From Gnetum montanum (taxonomy: Eukaryota; Streptophyta; Gnetopsida; Gnetales; Gnetaceae): 64,000 bases of DNA. The notes beneath the pieces were generated by a model, which was not told where the DNA came from, did no database searches, and saw only the letters and a program-made list of their open reading frames with translations. Below, piece after piece: positions 36,439-47,403 of this stretch. The stretch lies in assembly GCA_015680685.1 (NCBI GenBank), contig MNCI01001305.1, positions 294,811 through 358,810 on the forward strand. The letters are read 5' to 3'. Position 1 is the stretch's first letter; each line of letters begins with the position of its first letter. Made by a program: the position numbers and the translations under genes.

Positions 36439-38665
36439 GACCTTGAGCTATGGGAAGCCAAAGAAGCCCTTTCATTATAGAGGGGTACTTGAATCATGAA
36501 TGGTTCTCTTGAAAGTCTCTAATTATCATCAATGTTGAATGATGAAATAACATTGAGGCTATCGTTAGCATTCAATAGGTCTTTTTAGACCTTCATCGAC
36601 TGATTTTGTGGCTGAATAGGGTTAGAAGTATCTAAGACCAGTTCCCCCCTATCTATCATCCTTGGCAGGTTATCCTTCAGTGCAAGGCAGAAGTCTGTAT
36701 CATGACTAGGTAGTTTATGAAAATGGAAAAAGTAGTTTATCTTGAATTATCTAGGCAACTGGGGATCATCCTTCATTCCCAAAGTAGAATCTTTGGCTAT
36801 TTCGCATAGTCGCACATATTTCTTCCAAGCGGCTTTGATCATTTATTTGTGTTGTAAGCACTCACTTCTTAATAGTTGGTCTAGTAACTTGAATGGTTTT
36901 AATGGAAACATAGTGTACTTAGACCTCTTCTTCCTTTCAAAGTTAGGTCTATTTATTGTCGATAAAATGGTCCGAAAAGTTGATGGTTGGTTATTATAGT
37001 CATTGGTGGGGGCCTTAGGTGGATTAACCTTCAGCCCTTAGCTCATGGTCTTTGTTTCCTTAGTTATAGTTGCTATAGTAGTGTTGTTTTGTTTTCTCTT
37101 TTCTTTGTCTCTTCAAGTGTGTTGGTTTTTATATGCTATATAGGATGGATCATGACAGCCCTCTATAGCATCCTCTATATTTTTAGTTTGCAAGAATTCT
37201 TGACTAAGAGACTGTGGATCAAGGTAGTAGAGTTTGGACTTGATGAAGTCATTAACTGCTCCCTTGAATATAGCTAATAAGTGGGCTTCATATATGGGCT
37301 TTGGTATTTTATTTAATAGTTCATTCCACCACTGAATGAATTTTTGTATAGGTTCTAAGGATCCTTTCTTGACCTTCATGAGTTGGTCAAGTGTTGTGTC
37401 AAGCTTCAAGTTATACTTAAAGTGGTTGACAAACTAGGCTACTAAGTCCTCTAAAGAGGATATGGATCCTCTAGGCAATGTGTGATACCAATCAAGTACT
37501 TTCCCAGTCAAAGACAAGGAAAATCCTCATGATGGTATGAGGCCATGGCTACAAGAGTAAACATTTAGGTTGAAAGCTAATAAGGTGAGCATTAGGGTCA
37601 CCTTCTCCATTATATTTGCTAAATTTGGGAATGTGGACACCAGAAGGAAGTGTCAAGGGTGGGACTACAGGACATATGGAACCATCCTAGTAGAAGTTCA
37701 TAATCTTGATTATTTATATGGTAGAGGCTTTAAGCCTCTTCAACTCCTCTGTTAGATCTTAGATAATTTGGAAGGCTTGATCAAAGCCTTGCAGTGGCCC
37801 CATAGGTTTCAAGGTCTTTACATAAGGTTATGGCATTTTTAGTGAGGCTTCATTATGGATTACATGACAAAAGGAAGAGGTTGCATTATGATTATGGCTT
37901 GTGGGCAAAACAAAGAAAAAGATGTTTGTGTTGATACTTGAGGCACAAATGGGACAAATAGGGTGTGTGACCCCTATGTTTCTTGGGGTCCCATGATGGA
38001 TCCCACATGAGTAGTTAATGGATTTGTAGTGGTAAAAACCACTGTTGATGGTTTTATATATCAAGACTATGTTGTAAATGGCATTTATGTGCTATAGTTG
38101 GTTGTTTGTGACATTGACTGTGTGAAGTGTGGCTATAACCAGCATGAGATATGCCTTAGTAGGGTAGGAAGGAGTGGAAGATGGTGGAACCATGTCCATG
38201 AAGAAAATAAAAGCATTAGAAGAAGGTGTTGTGACTTTGGGGGATGTTTGTTGGAACAGTCCTCCTAGGATGTTTTCAGGCTCAGATTCTACCATAACTT
38301 GATCCCTCTCTTCTTGTTATTCCTCAAAGCTAGTCATGTCATCTTCCTCTTCCATGATAATCAATTAGGCTAGGACACTAGAATAGATGTCATTAAGGCA
38401 AATTTGGTCATACGAGGAAGGGATGTACTCCTTCCCACTCTTGTGTATGAGCTCAAATTCCCATGCCTACCTATATTTTAGCATAAATGAATTTATAATG
38501 ATCTTCATTTATGGTTACAAAATCATGACTCTCCCCTTTGACCCTCAAAGATCACCTACACTCAATGATGGTAAGGTCTTTGGGATCATGCATCCTCATG
38601 GTTGGTTGTCTATGATCTTCACTAGTAAGAATGAATGGTAATTTAGTGGACTTTTGGAAAGACAT
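36439..38665 (-). pseudogene. gag N-terminal and capsid part of element A
   Basis: Starts at a minus-strand ATG at 38665 with MSFQKSTKLPF; F1 gag starts with MSFGKCTILSI at 54366. The capsid core includes LDQLMKVKKGSLEPIQKF, followed by AHLLAIFKGAVNDFIKSKLY (37409-37113), matching FKGVVNDFIKSKLYYLA in B. The reading frame is broken by stops. It is cut at 36439 by element B and continues at 17421. Spacer and linker regions are AT-richer and poorer in CG than B, in keeping with greater age. Confidence 0.8.
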
Positions 38666-38867
38666 AGTTATAGTGATAAGAATGGCTTAAAATAGGCTAT
38701 AAATGGTAAAATAAGAGTAAATTCCAATGAATGAAATTCAAAAACTCTTAAAGGAAAAGAAAATGACAAAAAATGATGTACCTACTATAATTAGTAAGTG
38801 GGGAATAAGGGGGGTTTTACCCCTTTACCAGAAATGAAATGTTGGAAATGTTGGTTTCAAGCCTCAC

Positions 38868-39840
38868 CCTAGTTGGCCTTCCAACTACCTCTACAATGGG
38901 TATGGCAAGGGAGGAAAGAATGGGGATGAGATAGTGGAAATCTCACACCTTCTTATTTCAATGTTGGAGAGAGGAAAAAAAGTTTGAAGACCAAAATGAA
39001 AACTTGGCAGTACCAAAGATTGTTTTGGTAGGTTGCCAAATTTTACCACAAAGGAGAAAAAAGCGGGTTTGGTTGGTATAGAAACCAACATTAATTTAGT
39101 GGCAAAAAATGTGACAGAAAAAATTAAATGGTTATTAAGGCTTCCATGCTGGCTTTGCTCTAGAAATTCATAGTAGATATTGTGAAATTTCAACATTCAA
39201 ACCACTTGCAACTTCCATGCTAAGGTTTCTGCTACAACAATGGTAAAGGCAACATTGGATTTCTTGGGAGTTTTGGCTTCAAAAAACTAGAAAATGGCTC
39301 TCAACTTGCAATAAAAGTAGGTTTGTTCATTAAATTAGTAACAAACTTCATCAACACTAGCCTTCTAACTACTTCCATGCTGGGTATGGCAAAGGGGAAA
39401 AAGAAGGGATGTGAGATGATGGGAGTCACACACCTCCTACCTCAACATTGATGAGGGAAAGGCTATAAACCAAAGTGGAAAGTTAGTGTTTTTCCACTAA
39501 AACTAGTTTTAGCCAGCTGCTAATTTTCTCAACTTGAACAAGCAAGGGAAAAAGCCAACTCATGAAAGAGTTGAACCACCCACTTTTAAAAACTAGAGAA
39601 AAAAAATTTTAGCAATAAAAATGAAAAAATAATAAGGCAAAAAAAGATATCAATGTTGGCTTTGAGCTATAGAATTCATAGAAAATGCTATGAAAAGCCA
39701 AAATCCAACCACAACTTCCACCCTATAGCTTTGATCATAGGGGAGGAAAGCCCAGCATTAATTCTTCAAATGTTTTTGTTGAAAAAACCAATGAAAAGCT
39801 TGCAAATGGAAATGAAAAGAATAAATCTAATCACAAAATT
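38868..39840 (-). repeat. Tandem ~490-bp duplication in 5' untranslated region of element A
   Basis: CCTTCCAACTAC...GGGTATGGCAAGGGAGG (38876-38912) recurs at 39362-39400, and GGCTTTG(C/A)..CTATAGAATTCATAG-like text at 39150 recurs at 39655, so the unit is about 490-500 bp and present twice. Motifs CTTCCATGCTGGG and CTTCCATGCTAAGG fall inside, the same palindrome half as in the internal array and the LTRs of A. Confidence 0.7.
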
Positions 39841-39848
39841 TAGGTGAG

Positions 39849-39867
39849 GGTCCTCCTTCTAGTGCCA
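39849..39867 (-). other. Primer-binding site of element A
   Basis: Minus-strand TGGCACTAGAAGGAGGACC, one base different from that of B, eight bases inside the 5' LTR. Confidence 0.82.
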
Positions 39868-39875
39868 AGAAAAGA

Positions 39876-41406
39876 TGTTATGACCGAAAACCTTAGTCAC
39901 TAGAAAAACCAAGGATCCTTGGTATAGCAATTTCCTAACCCCAAATTCCTAAGGCCTCAATGAGAAAAATGGGATTCAACATACCTTGGCCAATTTAACA
40001 AATCCACCATGGACTTATGTAATGAAAAACATGGAAATAAAAGGAAACAGAATGCAAAAATGATAACAGATCTGAAATAATGCACAAATGATAAACAAAT
40101 ATATTTCGTACATGAAATCCAAAACTTAAAAACTTTATTGAGAATGAAAATATAGAATAAATTTGAAAAATGTGTACAAATGGTGCCTTAAGTTGGTAGT
40201 AATAGGGGGGTCACTAGTGTAGGAGTTCAAAGTTCATTAAAGCCAATAGAATTTGCTTCATAATTAGAATACTAAGCCACTCATGATGCTATCAAACCTT
40301 TCGCAACTGCTGCAACCTTAGATCTACCAATTGGATCACTACTAGTGGTGAGAAATGCAAAACATTTGGATGACAGATTGCTCCACACTAAGGTTTGGGA
40401 ATCCCAGAAGTGCAGTGTTAACATCCAAAATCCACAAATTTCAAGGCTATAATGCTTCCACACTAGGGTTTAAGAGAATGCAAGTATGGGAACTTGCAAG
40501 AAATCTTCAGTGCTTAGAAATGCCCCAAGTGTGGAATTAGTACTTGGAAGATTGCATGTGTTCTCAATGAAAACACCTTGCTAAATCCTCAAAAAATTAC
40601 GAAACTTGTAAATGGGGTTTGAGGTTGGCTTTTATAGGATCTTTGGGCCATGAATGGGGTTACAAAATGGCCATGATTTGGTTGAAAAAATGGCTATAAA
40701 TTGGCTATAAATTGATTGAAAATTGGCTGTAAAATGCCTACAAATTGAATTTAAAATGGCTGCAAATTAGTTGTTAAATTTAGGTGAGATGGGTGCCCAA
40801 ATTTGCGAAGTTACCATACATAGTAAGTGCTCCCCCCATGGCTATTCTATTTACTATAAATAGTAACTGGGGCACCCCTTCCACATTGGAGATGAATCTT
40901 CTACGCTGAGCTCTCCACCATGCTTGCTAAAGCAGTTGGTCAACCTTGAAGTACACAAAGTGATGAATTCTGGCTTTTATGGCTTCCACATTGAGGAGGG
41001 AAGGTTTCCAAGCTATGCATGTGGTCCCCACATGGAAGGGAAAAAGTTTCCAAAACTTCCATCTTTCCATGCTAGAGATAGGTGAGATTTACCCCCATGC
41101 ATGTGCTTCTAGCATAGAAAAATGTATACCCCCAATAAATCCCATCAAGGTGCCTTTTGACCATTCCAAAAGGCATTGTTGATCCCCACCAAGCACAAAT
41201 ATAGATACTATGTGACTTTTTCACTTAGAAAATGAGGCTTTAACCACTTATGAGGTATTTTTTAGCTCCAAAAGTATAAAGTATGTGAAATTGCCAATTG
41301 TGGATTACAATCTTCACATTTACAATGAAGTTTTGCCTGAGCTTTCATGGGGTGAAAGCTACATGATGACAACTGGCTATAACATGCAAATTTTTGTGGT
41401 GTTTCA
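39876..41406 (-). repeat. 5' LTR of element A
   Basis: 1,531 bp, begins TGTTATGACC and ends GGTGTTTCA. The minus-strand TATA box CCTATAAAAGCC is at 40627-40638, at the same position as in the 3' copy. Outside it TTCAA repeats the left flank. Confidence 0.9.
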
Positions 41407-41411
41407 TTCAA
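41407..41411. repeat. Target-site duplication TTCAA, right copy, of element A
   Basis: Second copy of 3688-3692; the F1 integrase resumes here with AATTGCAATGATGATGAAGC. Confidence 0.85.
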
Positions 41412-44110
41412 TTGCAATGATGATGAAGCTATGTCCTGTAGAAGACTTAGGTGTTATAGGTCCAATGATGTACAAGATCCACCATTGAAATGGTTGGGTG
41501 ATTTGAGTAGTGTGCAATTTAGTTGGTGGCACATGTATTAGGTTGTTATGCCATTGACAAGTATCACAAGTTTCAACCTTCTATAGGTAGTCATTTTCCA
41601 TATAAGGCTAATAATAGCCTAGCCATCTAATCTTTATAGCCATGGCTCTAGGCCCTATATGTACTCCACATATACCCTCATAAACTTTCTCAAGGTTTGT
41701 CTAGGATTCAGTTTTTCCCAAGCATACTAATAATATGCCATCATAAGACCATCGACATAATGTGTTATTTCCTATGATGACATACTATTTTGACCATTTA
41801 CATATGGTGTCTTTTAAGAAGTAGTTAGGCCTTGGGGAGATTCACCATGCATGAGGTAAAACTTCATATCATTATACCATTCCCTTAGAGGGGTAATACT
41901 GATGGAGGCTACAAAGATATCCTCAATGTTTTGCATGATGGGGATTGCATAGTCCATAGTTAAGATAGGTAACTTACTAAACACATCAAGCATCACACTA
42001 ACAGCTAAGATTGTAATGGCATCACCTAATGTGTTCTCGATTCGGGTACATGTTGGATATCAATGTCTATTAATTGTTGCATTAGTTTCTTACCTCAATC
42101 ACAGTAATATTGCAAATGTTGGACTTTACATGCATAAACCTTGATTATTTAGTTAACCACAAGTTGTAAATTACCTTTCATCACTAGACGTTTGATTCCT
42201 AAGTCATGAGCTACCATCATTTCCCTAATTAATCCTTCATACTCTACTACATTGTTGGTATATTAAAACTCGAAATGATAAGTGAAGGGTTGGATTTCAC
42301 CAAACGGGAGTGTTATGATGGCAACAACACTAGCCGCATGGGCTATCGAAACTTCATAAATGTGCCTGACCACCTCATAGTCCTCAACTACATCGCTAAC
42401 AATGTTGATGTGTTCATCAAGAAATTCCGACTCTATGGCTGCATGATCTTCTACTAGTGAAATAGTAAGTTGCATGGCTATAGCTTGACCTTTCATTGAG
42501 GCTCGAGAGATATAATGAAGGCCAAACTCAGCTATTATGGCTTTTCAATGACCTATACAAATACTTTCATAGATATTGGTCATGATGGCTCTAAGCACAT
42601 TGTCTTTACAAATGATGTTGATTTGGCTTCTAAAGAGGTAATGCTGCCACTTCTTCAATGAGAATACTAGGGCTAAACAATACTTCTCTACTTTGGTGTA
42701 TTAGGTCTCATGGGCAACTAATGCATGACTTAGGTAGTATATAGGTAATTCTTCTTCATCATCTCATTTCTAATAGAGTAGAGAGGTAACAGACATGTCA
42801 AAGATAGTAAGGTAGATATAAAAAGGCTTATCCTGTTGTGGCAGATAAACCATCAGTAGTTATGCCAACTCTTGCTTAATATTTTCAAAGGCTTCTTGAC
42901 ATTAAGCTATCCACACATAGTGAACCCCTTTCTTAAGAAAGTGTCGCATGAATTGTAACTTATCCGTAAGCCTAGCGATAAACCTACAGCTAAATTGTAA
43001 TCTACCTTGTAGCTTCTAAAGATCCTTAAGGTTAGTTGGTGCTGCCAAGTTAGACCTTGTCAAGATTAACATGTATTCTAACTTTGGATACTACAAAGCC
43101 AAGCATCTTATCGATTTTGATGCCAAAGACACACTTCTTGGGACTAAGCCTAAGATCATACTTGAGACATTGTTTAAGCACAAGGTCAAGGTCATGCACA
43201 TGATTATCAACCACTTTGGACATACAGCTCTATTTTCTACATAGTTATTGAGTAATCTTAGCATATAATCACTAAAGATATACATCATAGCTCTTTGGTA
43301 GGTTGCTCTAGCATTCTTTAGGCCAAAGGGCATAATGATATAACAAAAGATACCCAAATGAGTTATGAAGGTTATACTAACTTGATGTTCTGGGTTAATC
43401 CTGCTTTAGTTGTATCTCGATAACCCATCCATGAAGGATAATAAGGCATGCCCAATTGTAGTATCAATAAGTTGGTTAATACTAGATCAGAGGAAATCAT
43501 CCTTGATGATTACCTTATATAGGTCTCAAAAATTAATACAAATATGTATACTCCCATTTTTCTTATGGACTACCACTATTCTAGACATCCATTCTACGTA
43601 ATTAACAACTCTAATGAAACCATCCTAATATAGTTTTGTGATCTCATCACAAAATATCAAGGCTAAATCTGGCCTAATCTTACCAACTTTTTCCTTAATT
43701 GGTCTAATGTTGGGATCGAGTGTGATGTTATGCTGCACTAGGCATGGGTCAAGTCTTGGCATATCTTCATATGACTAGGCAAAGGCCTTAATGTTGTCCT
43801 AAAAAAATTGGTAATGTCTTAAGCCTATTGAGGTTCCAATGAGGAACCTAATTTTAGGGTTTTCTCCTTACCACTATGTGTCATGATAGGAACCTTAGCA
43901 AGAGAGTCTTTGGTAATGTTGCCAGCCTCAAGGTCAAGGATTTTCACTAGGTTTTTAGGCCACTCTAGATGCTTCTCTAATAAGGCTATGTGGTCAACAA
44001 GACTCTTTGGCTCAAGATCTAGGCAATTAAGGTCAATACATCATTCAACATCACCATGAGATTCACTTAGGTTAAATGGTAAACCAATTTTCTTCAAAGT
44101 GTTCATACTC
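41412..44110 (-). pseudogene. pol of element F1 (reverse transcriptase to first half of integrase)
   Basis: Minus-strand pol remnant. Reverse transcriptase is near 44090-43000, with IIMPFGLKNARATYQRAMMY (43357-43290) and a catalytic box decayed to YVEN. RNase H is near 42960-42520 and the second RNase H near 42496-41990. Integrase N-terminal zinc and early core lie at about 41810-41412. The remaining integrase is at 3687-2960, on the far side of element A. The sequence is full of stops and is the most decayed pol here. Confidence 0.8.
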
Positions 44111-44720
44111 TAATTCTGCCTATGAACCATAAGAAATAAGTGGTATCTAGGTAAAATGAGAAAAAAATGCCAAAATGAAATAAAATATGCTAGCCACTAT
44201 GCAAAAATGTGCTATTTCATTGTTGAACAAGGTGCAAGCAAGGTCAACAAAGGCAATAAGAGGTTGGTAAAGATAAATAAGATAAAACAAGGGCTATATC
44301 ATGTCATATAAAGGTCAAACAATGGGAACACTTCGTGGAATAGGGCCAAGTGATGCTCCAATGATAATGAAGGACAATAATGGAGAATAAGATCAAAACA
44401 AGTTGAAAAACAATATATGACAAAATAGAATCAAACATGGTCAACTATGATTACACTTTGCCAATTTTATGTCTTAGCAAGCCATATGATGATTACATGG
44501 TATCAAATGCTAGTTAAGGATGATCAAACCCATCACCTAATACCAATCAAAGGTTAAAAAATTTTTATTGAGGTCAAAAAGATATAGATTTTTCTAGTTT
44601 TAGGCCTTTGTAGGCCTTAGCACATCATGATATAAGACTACAATGTTGACAAATGAGTTTGGACACATGGTGGGGTTGTTTTAGGGTTGTTTGAAAGTAA
44701 AACTGACACCTTTTGATGTG
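44111..44720. other. Non-coding spacer between pol and repeat array (element F1)
   Basis: AAGGTCA-rich text like 8851-9650 of element A. Single decayed boundary-repeat units are at 44458-44485 and 44590-44625. No coding frame. Confidence 0.5.
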
Positions 44721-46800
44721 ACTACACTGGGCTCTATTGCTAACTACACTAGCCAATGTAGTCACACTAGGCACCAATGTAGTTGGCATCAATAAGTGGG
44801 TCCCCAAGTTCATCATGATCAATTTTTGATTCCTAATGATTAGTATGACCAGTGTTGTGAAATGGGGTTGAGAATTCATGGATTTTGACTCTGTTTTCAC
44901 TCAATAGGAGTAGAAATGAGGTCAAAACTAGTGCCTATGCTGGGACTACGATAGCCAACATACTCAAGGTCATCCCCATCATAGTTGCATGAGAAAAATG
45001 GATTTATGAGGTTCTAGAATTTCCATCAATGTTCAAATTGCTTCCTAGGGTAGCGTAGGATCTTGGAAGAGCAAGATAGGCTATTTCAAGGTCAAAAAAA
45101 GCTTCAAGAGATGGAGTTTTGGTATCAATACCTCATGACTATGATGGCCAGTGTAGTTGAGCATTGCTCCAACATAGATATACCAAAATCAAGGTATTCC
45201 ATGATTGAACAAGGCTAAATTGTAGTCACTTTTAGGATTCCATAATTCTAGGCTTCTAGCATCAAGTTTCTGATGACTTTGAGTGCCATTATGATGGTTA
45301 AAACACCTCAAGGCATGGACTACACTTAGACTACACTGGCCAACATAGTTCCATGTCTACCTTAGTGTAGTCACATGGAATTTGGTGTTCCCAAGATCAA
45401 AACAAGGAAAAATTATCATTTTTTGGTAAAATTTTTGGTCATTCGAAATATCACTACACTGGCTAGCATAGTCTTGGTCTGTTCTAGTGTAGTCATGTGA
45501 AAAATCTAGCTTTTGATGGGTTTCTATGGTCAATCAACATGGTTCTTTGATTCTCAAGGTTGCCAATGTTCCTAGCCAAGGTTCTGACTTTATATGATTG
45601 ATCCCAAATGTTGTTTAGGTTTCAAAACAATCATTTCCCATTGTGACTATGCTAAATAAATTAGTTAATCCTAGCCACAATGTAGTTGAGGTAAATCTAG
45701 TGTTTCTAGGATCAAAATGAGATGAATTTGCAATTTGGTAAGGCTAAACAGTGTTCTAGGTTTTAAAGTTAGATTTTGGGCTATTTTGGGGTATCAATTT
45801 ATTAGTCAAATCAACCTTAGACCATGACTACACTATGATTACACTAGCCAGTGTAGTCTAGGCTTGATCTAGTGTAGTCACAACATGGAATTTGAATTTT
45901 CATGTAATTATATGCTCAATTAATAGGGTTCTCAAGTTCTAGGGTTACTGGTGTTGAAAACTTCGGTTTCAGGATTAAAATTGTTTCTTTTAGTGAATTT
46001 TTTGATGTCAAAATGGCCATACACTACTAGACTACATTGGCCAACATAGTCATAGTATGGATGTGGTGTGTATGATGATTTCTAGCCACTTTTAACTAAG
46101 GTTGCAAGGTTTAGAAGTCATTGGAATCTCTAGAAAGGTTTTTGGATTGATAGGATGTAGTGAGAAGTCAATTTGGCATGTCCTTGGCTTGTTTTGGTGT
46201 TTTGGGAGGTGGACTAAGCTAGCCAACATAGTCCAAAGCTTTCCTAGTATATTCTTGGGGTGAAATGGATTTTGGTCTTCTTCTATTTCATAATTCTAAG
46301 TACAAGATCACCGAAGATCTTGAAGGAGTTTTAAGGTTAAAATATGATAATTTAGATATTTTTATGTGTTTTTGGAAATCCACCTTGAACCAACTATGTT
46401 GGGACTACACTACCAATGTAGTCAAGATCACTTCTAGCATAGATACAGTGTGGGATGGAATTTGGCTTATTTTGGATGAGTTATTTGCTATTTTAAGGCT
46501 ACCAAAGCTTCTAGGGTGAAGGAAAAAATATGCCAATTCCAAGGTTATTTAATGTTCATTTCTTACTCAACTATATTGGGACTATATTGGCTAGTGTAGT
46601 TGAGGCCTTCCCCAATGTAGTCCATGCAAGAAAATTGGGTTTTGCTGATTTTTAATAAGTTTCATGCAATTTTGGACCTGCCACAGGTTCTAGTTAGGGT
46701 TTGGTGTATGGTGTTATATTTTTAGAGTTAATTTGGAGTTTAGTTGATGTTTGGGGGCCTTATCCCACTTGTGACTATGCTAGCCAATGTAGTCAAGCTT
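44720..46800. repeat. ~190-bp tandem array with GACTACACT/AGTGTAGTC palindromes (element F1)
   Basis: Palindrome sites start at about 44741, 44943, 45137, 45329, 45452, 45643 (split), 45837, 46030, 46212, 46403, 46580 and 46773. Nine of eleven spacings are 182-202 bp; the others are 123 and 177. The arms are GACTACACT and AGTGTAGTC around GGCC or AGCC. A half site CTAGTGTAGTCACATGG usually follows by 10-30 bp. The rest of each monomer has diverged. The array ends about 600 bp before exon 1 of the F1 antisense gene, as in element A. Confidence 0.85.
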
Positions 46801-47304
46801 CTGGTCAACATAGTTACCACAAATGGTAACTTTTGGTATCGGTTTTTACCTACCTCTTTGTCCAGTTTCCATCAATGTCAACACTTGGTTTCCTATTTTG
46901 GGCATAAGGTTTCATGACATGGATGGGTATTTGGGAGGTTTATTTTGAGAGTAATTGGATTTTGAAACTCATTTCCAGGCTTCTAGATGCTTGAACCCCA
47001 AAGTAGTTATCATAGGAAGCTACAACTCTAAGTGTGTTAGGATTTCCATTGGCTTTCTACCTAGGCACCTAGTGGAGCAAACATTAAATTTGAGTTTTTT
47101 CACACACCAGTTCCCACTCACCCAACATAGTCTTACTTACCAATTATGATCATTTAGTTTAGTGGAACTTGGATGGGCATGTAAATTTGGGAATGATTTT
47201 CAAGAAATAATTTTACATAAATCATTCTCTCTACATCACTCTCACCTTGTAGCATAGTCCATTAGAGCTCTATACCCATCCTAGCTTCCACTACTTTCAT
47301 CTCC

Positions 47305-47313
47305 AATATATAT
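47305..47313 (+). promoter_or_regulatory. Possible TATA box of the F1 antisense gene
   Basis: ATATATATC about 95 bp upstream of the exon 1 ATG at 47404. Weaker than the box in copy B, but the placement is similar. Confidence 0.4.
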
Positions 47314-47403
47314 CAACACTTCTACCTTAAGGAGTAGGTTCAATTATTGTAGGAGGCTCCAAAAGTTCAGAACATCTTTGTTGTTTCTACATTGATTACC
47401 ATC

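Larger units (their letters stand above)
3693..41406 (-). mobile_element. Element A: complete but decayed Tat-like LTR retrotransposon
   Basis: A spans 37.7 kb, but 19 kb of that is inserted element B, so A itself is about 18.7 kb. It has two LTRs (3693-5138 and 39876-41406) and a 5-bp duplication TTCAA. A primer-binding site (39849-39867) lies inside the right LTR and a purine-rich tract inside the left LTR, so the element reads on the minus strand. Order in reading direction: 5' LTR, untranslated region with a tandem duplication, gag-protease (38665-36439 then 17421-16050), antisense gene remnant, 190-bp repeat array, pol (8850-5400), 3' LTR. No open frame survives over a whole domain. Confidence 0.88.
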
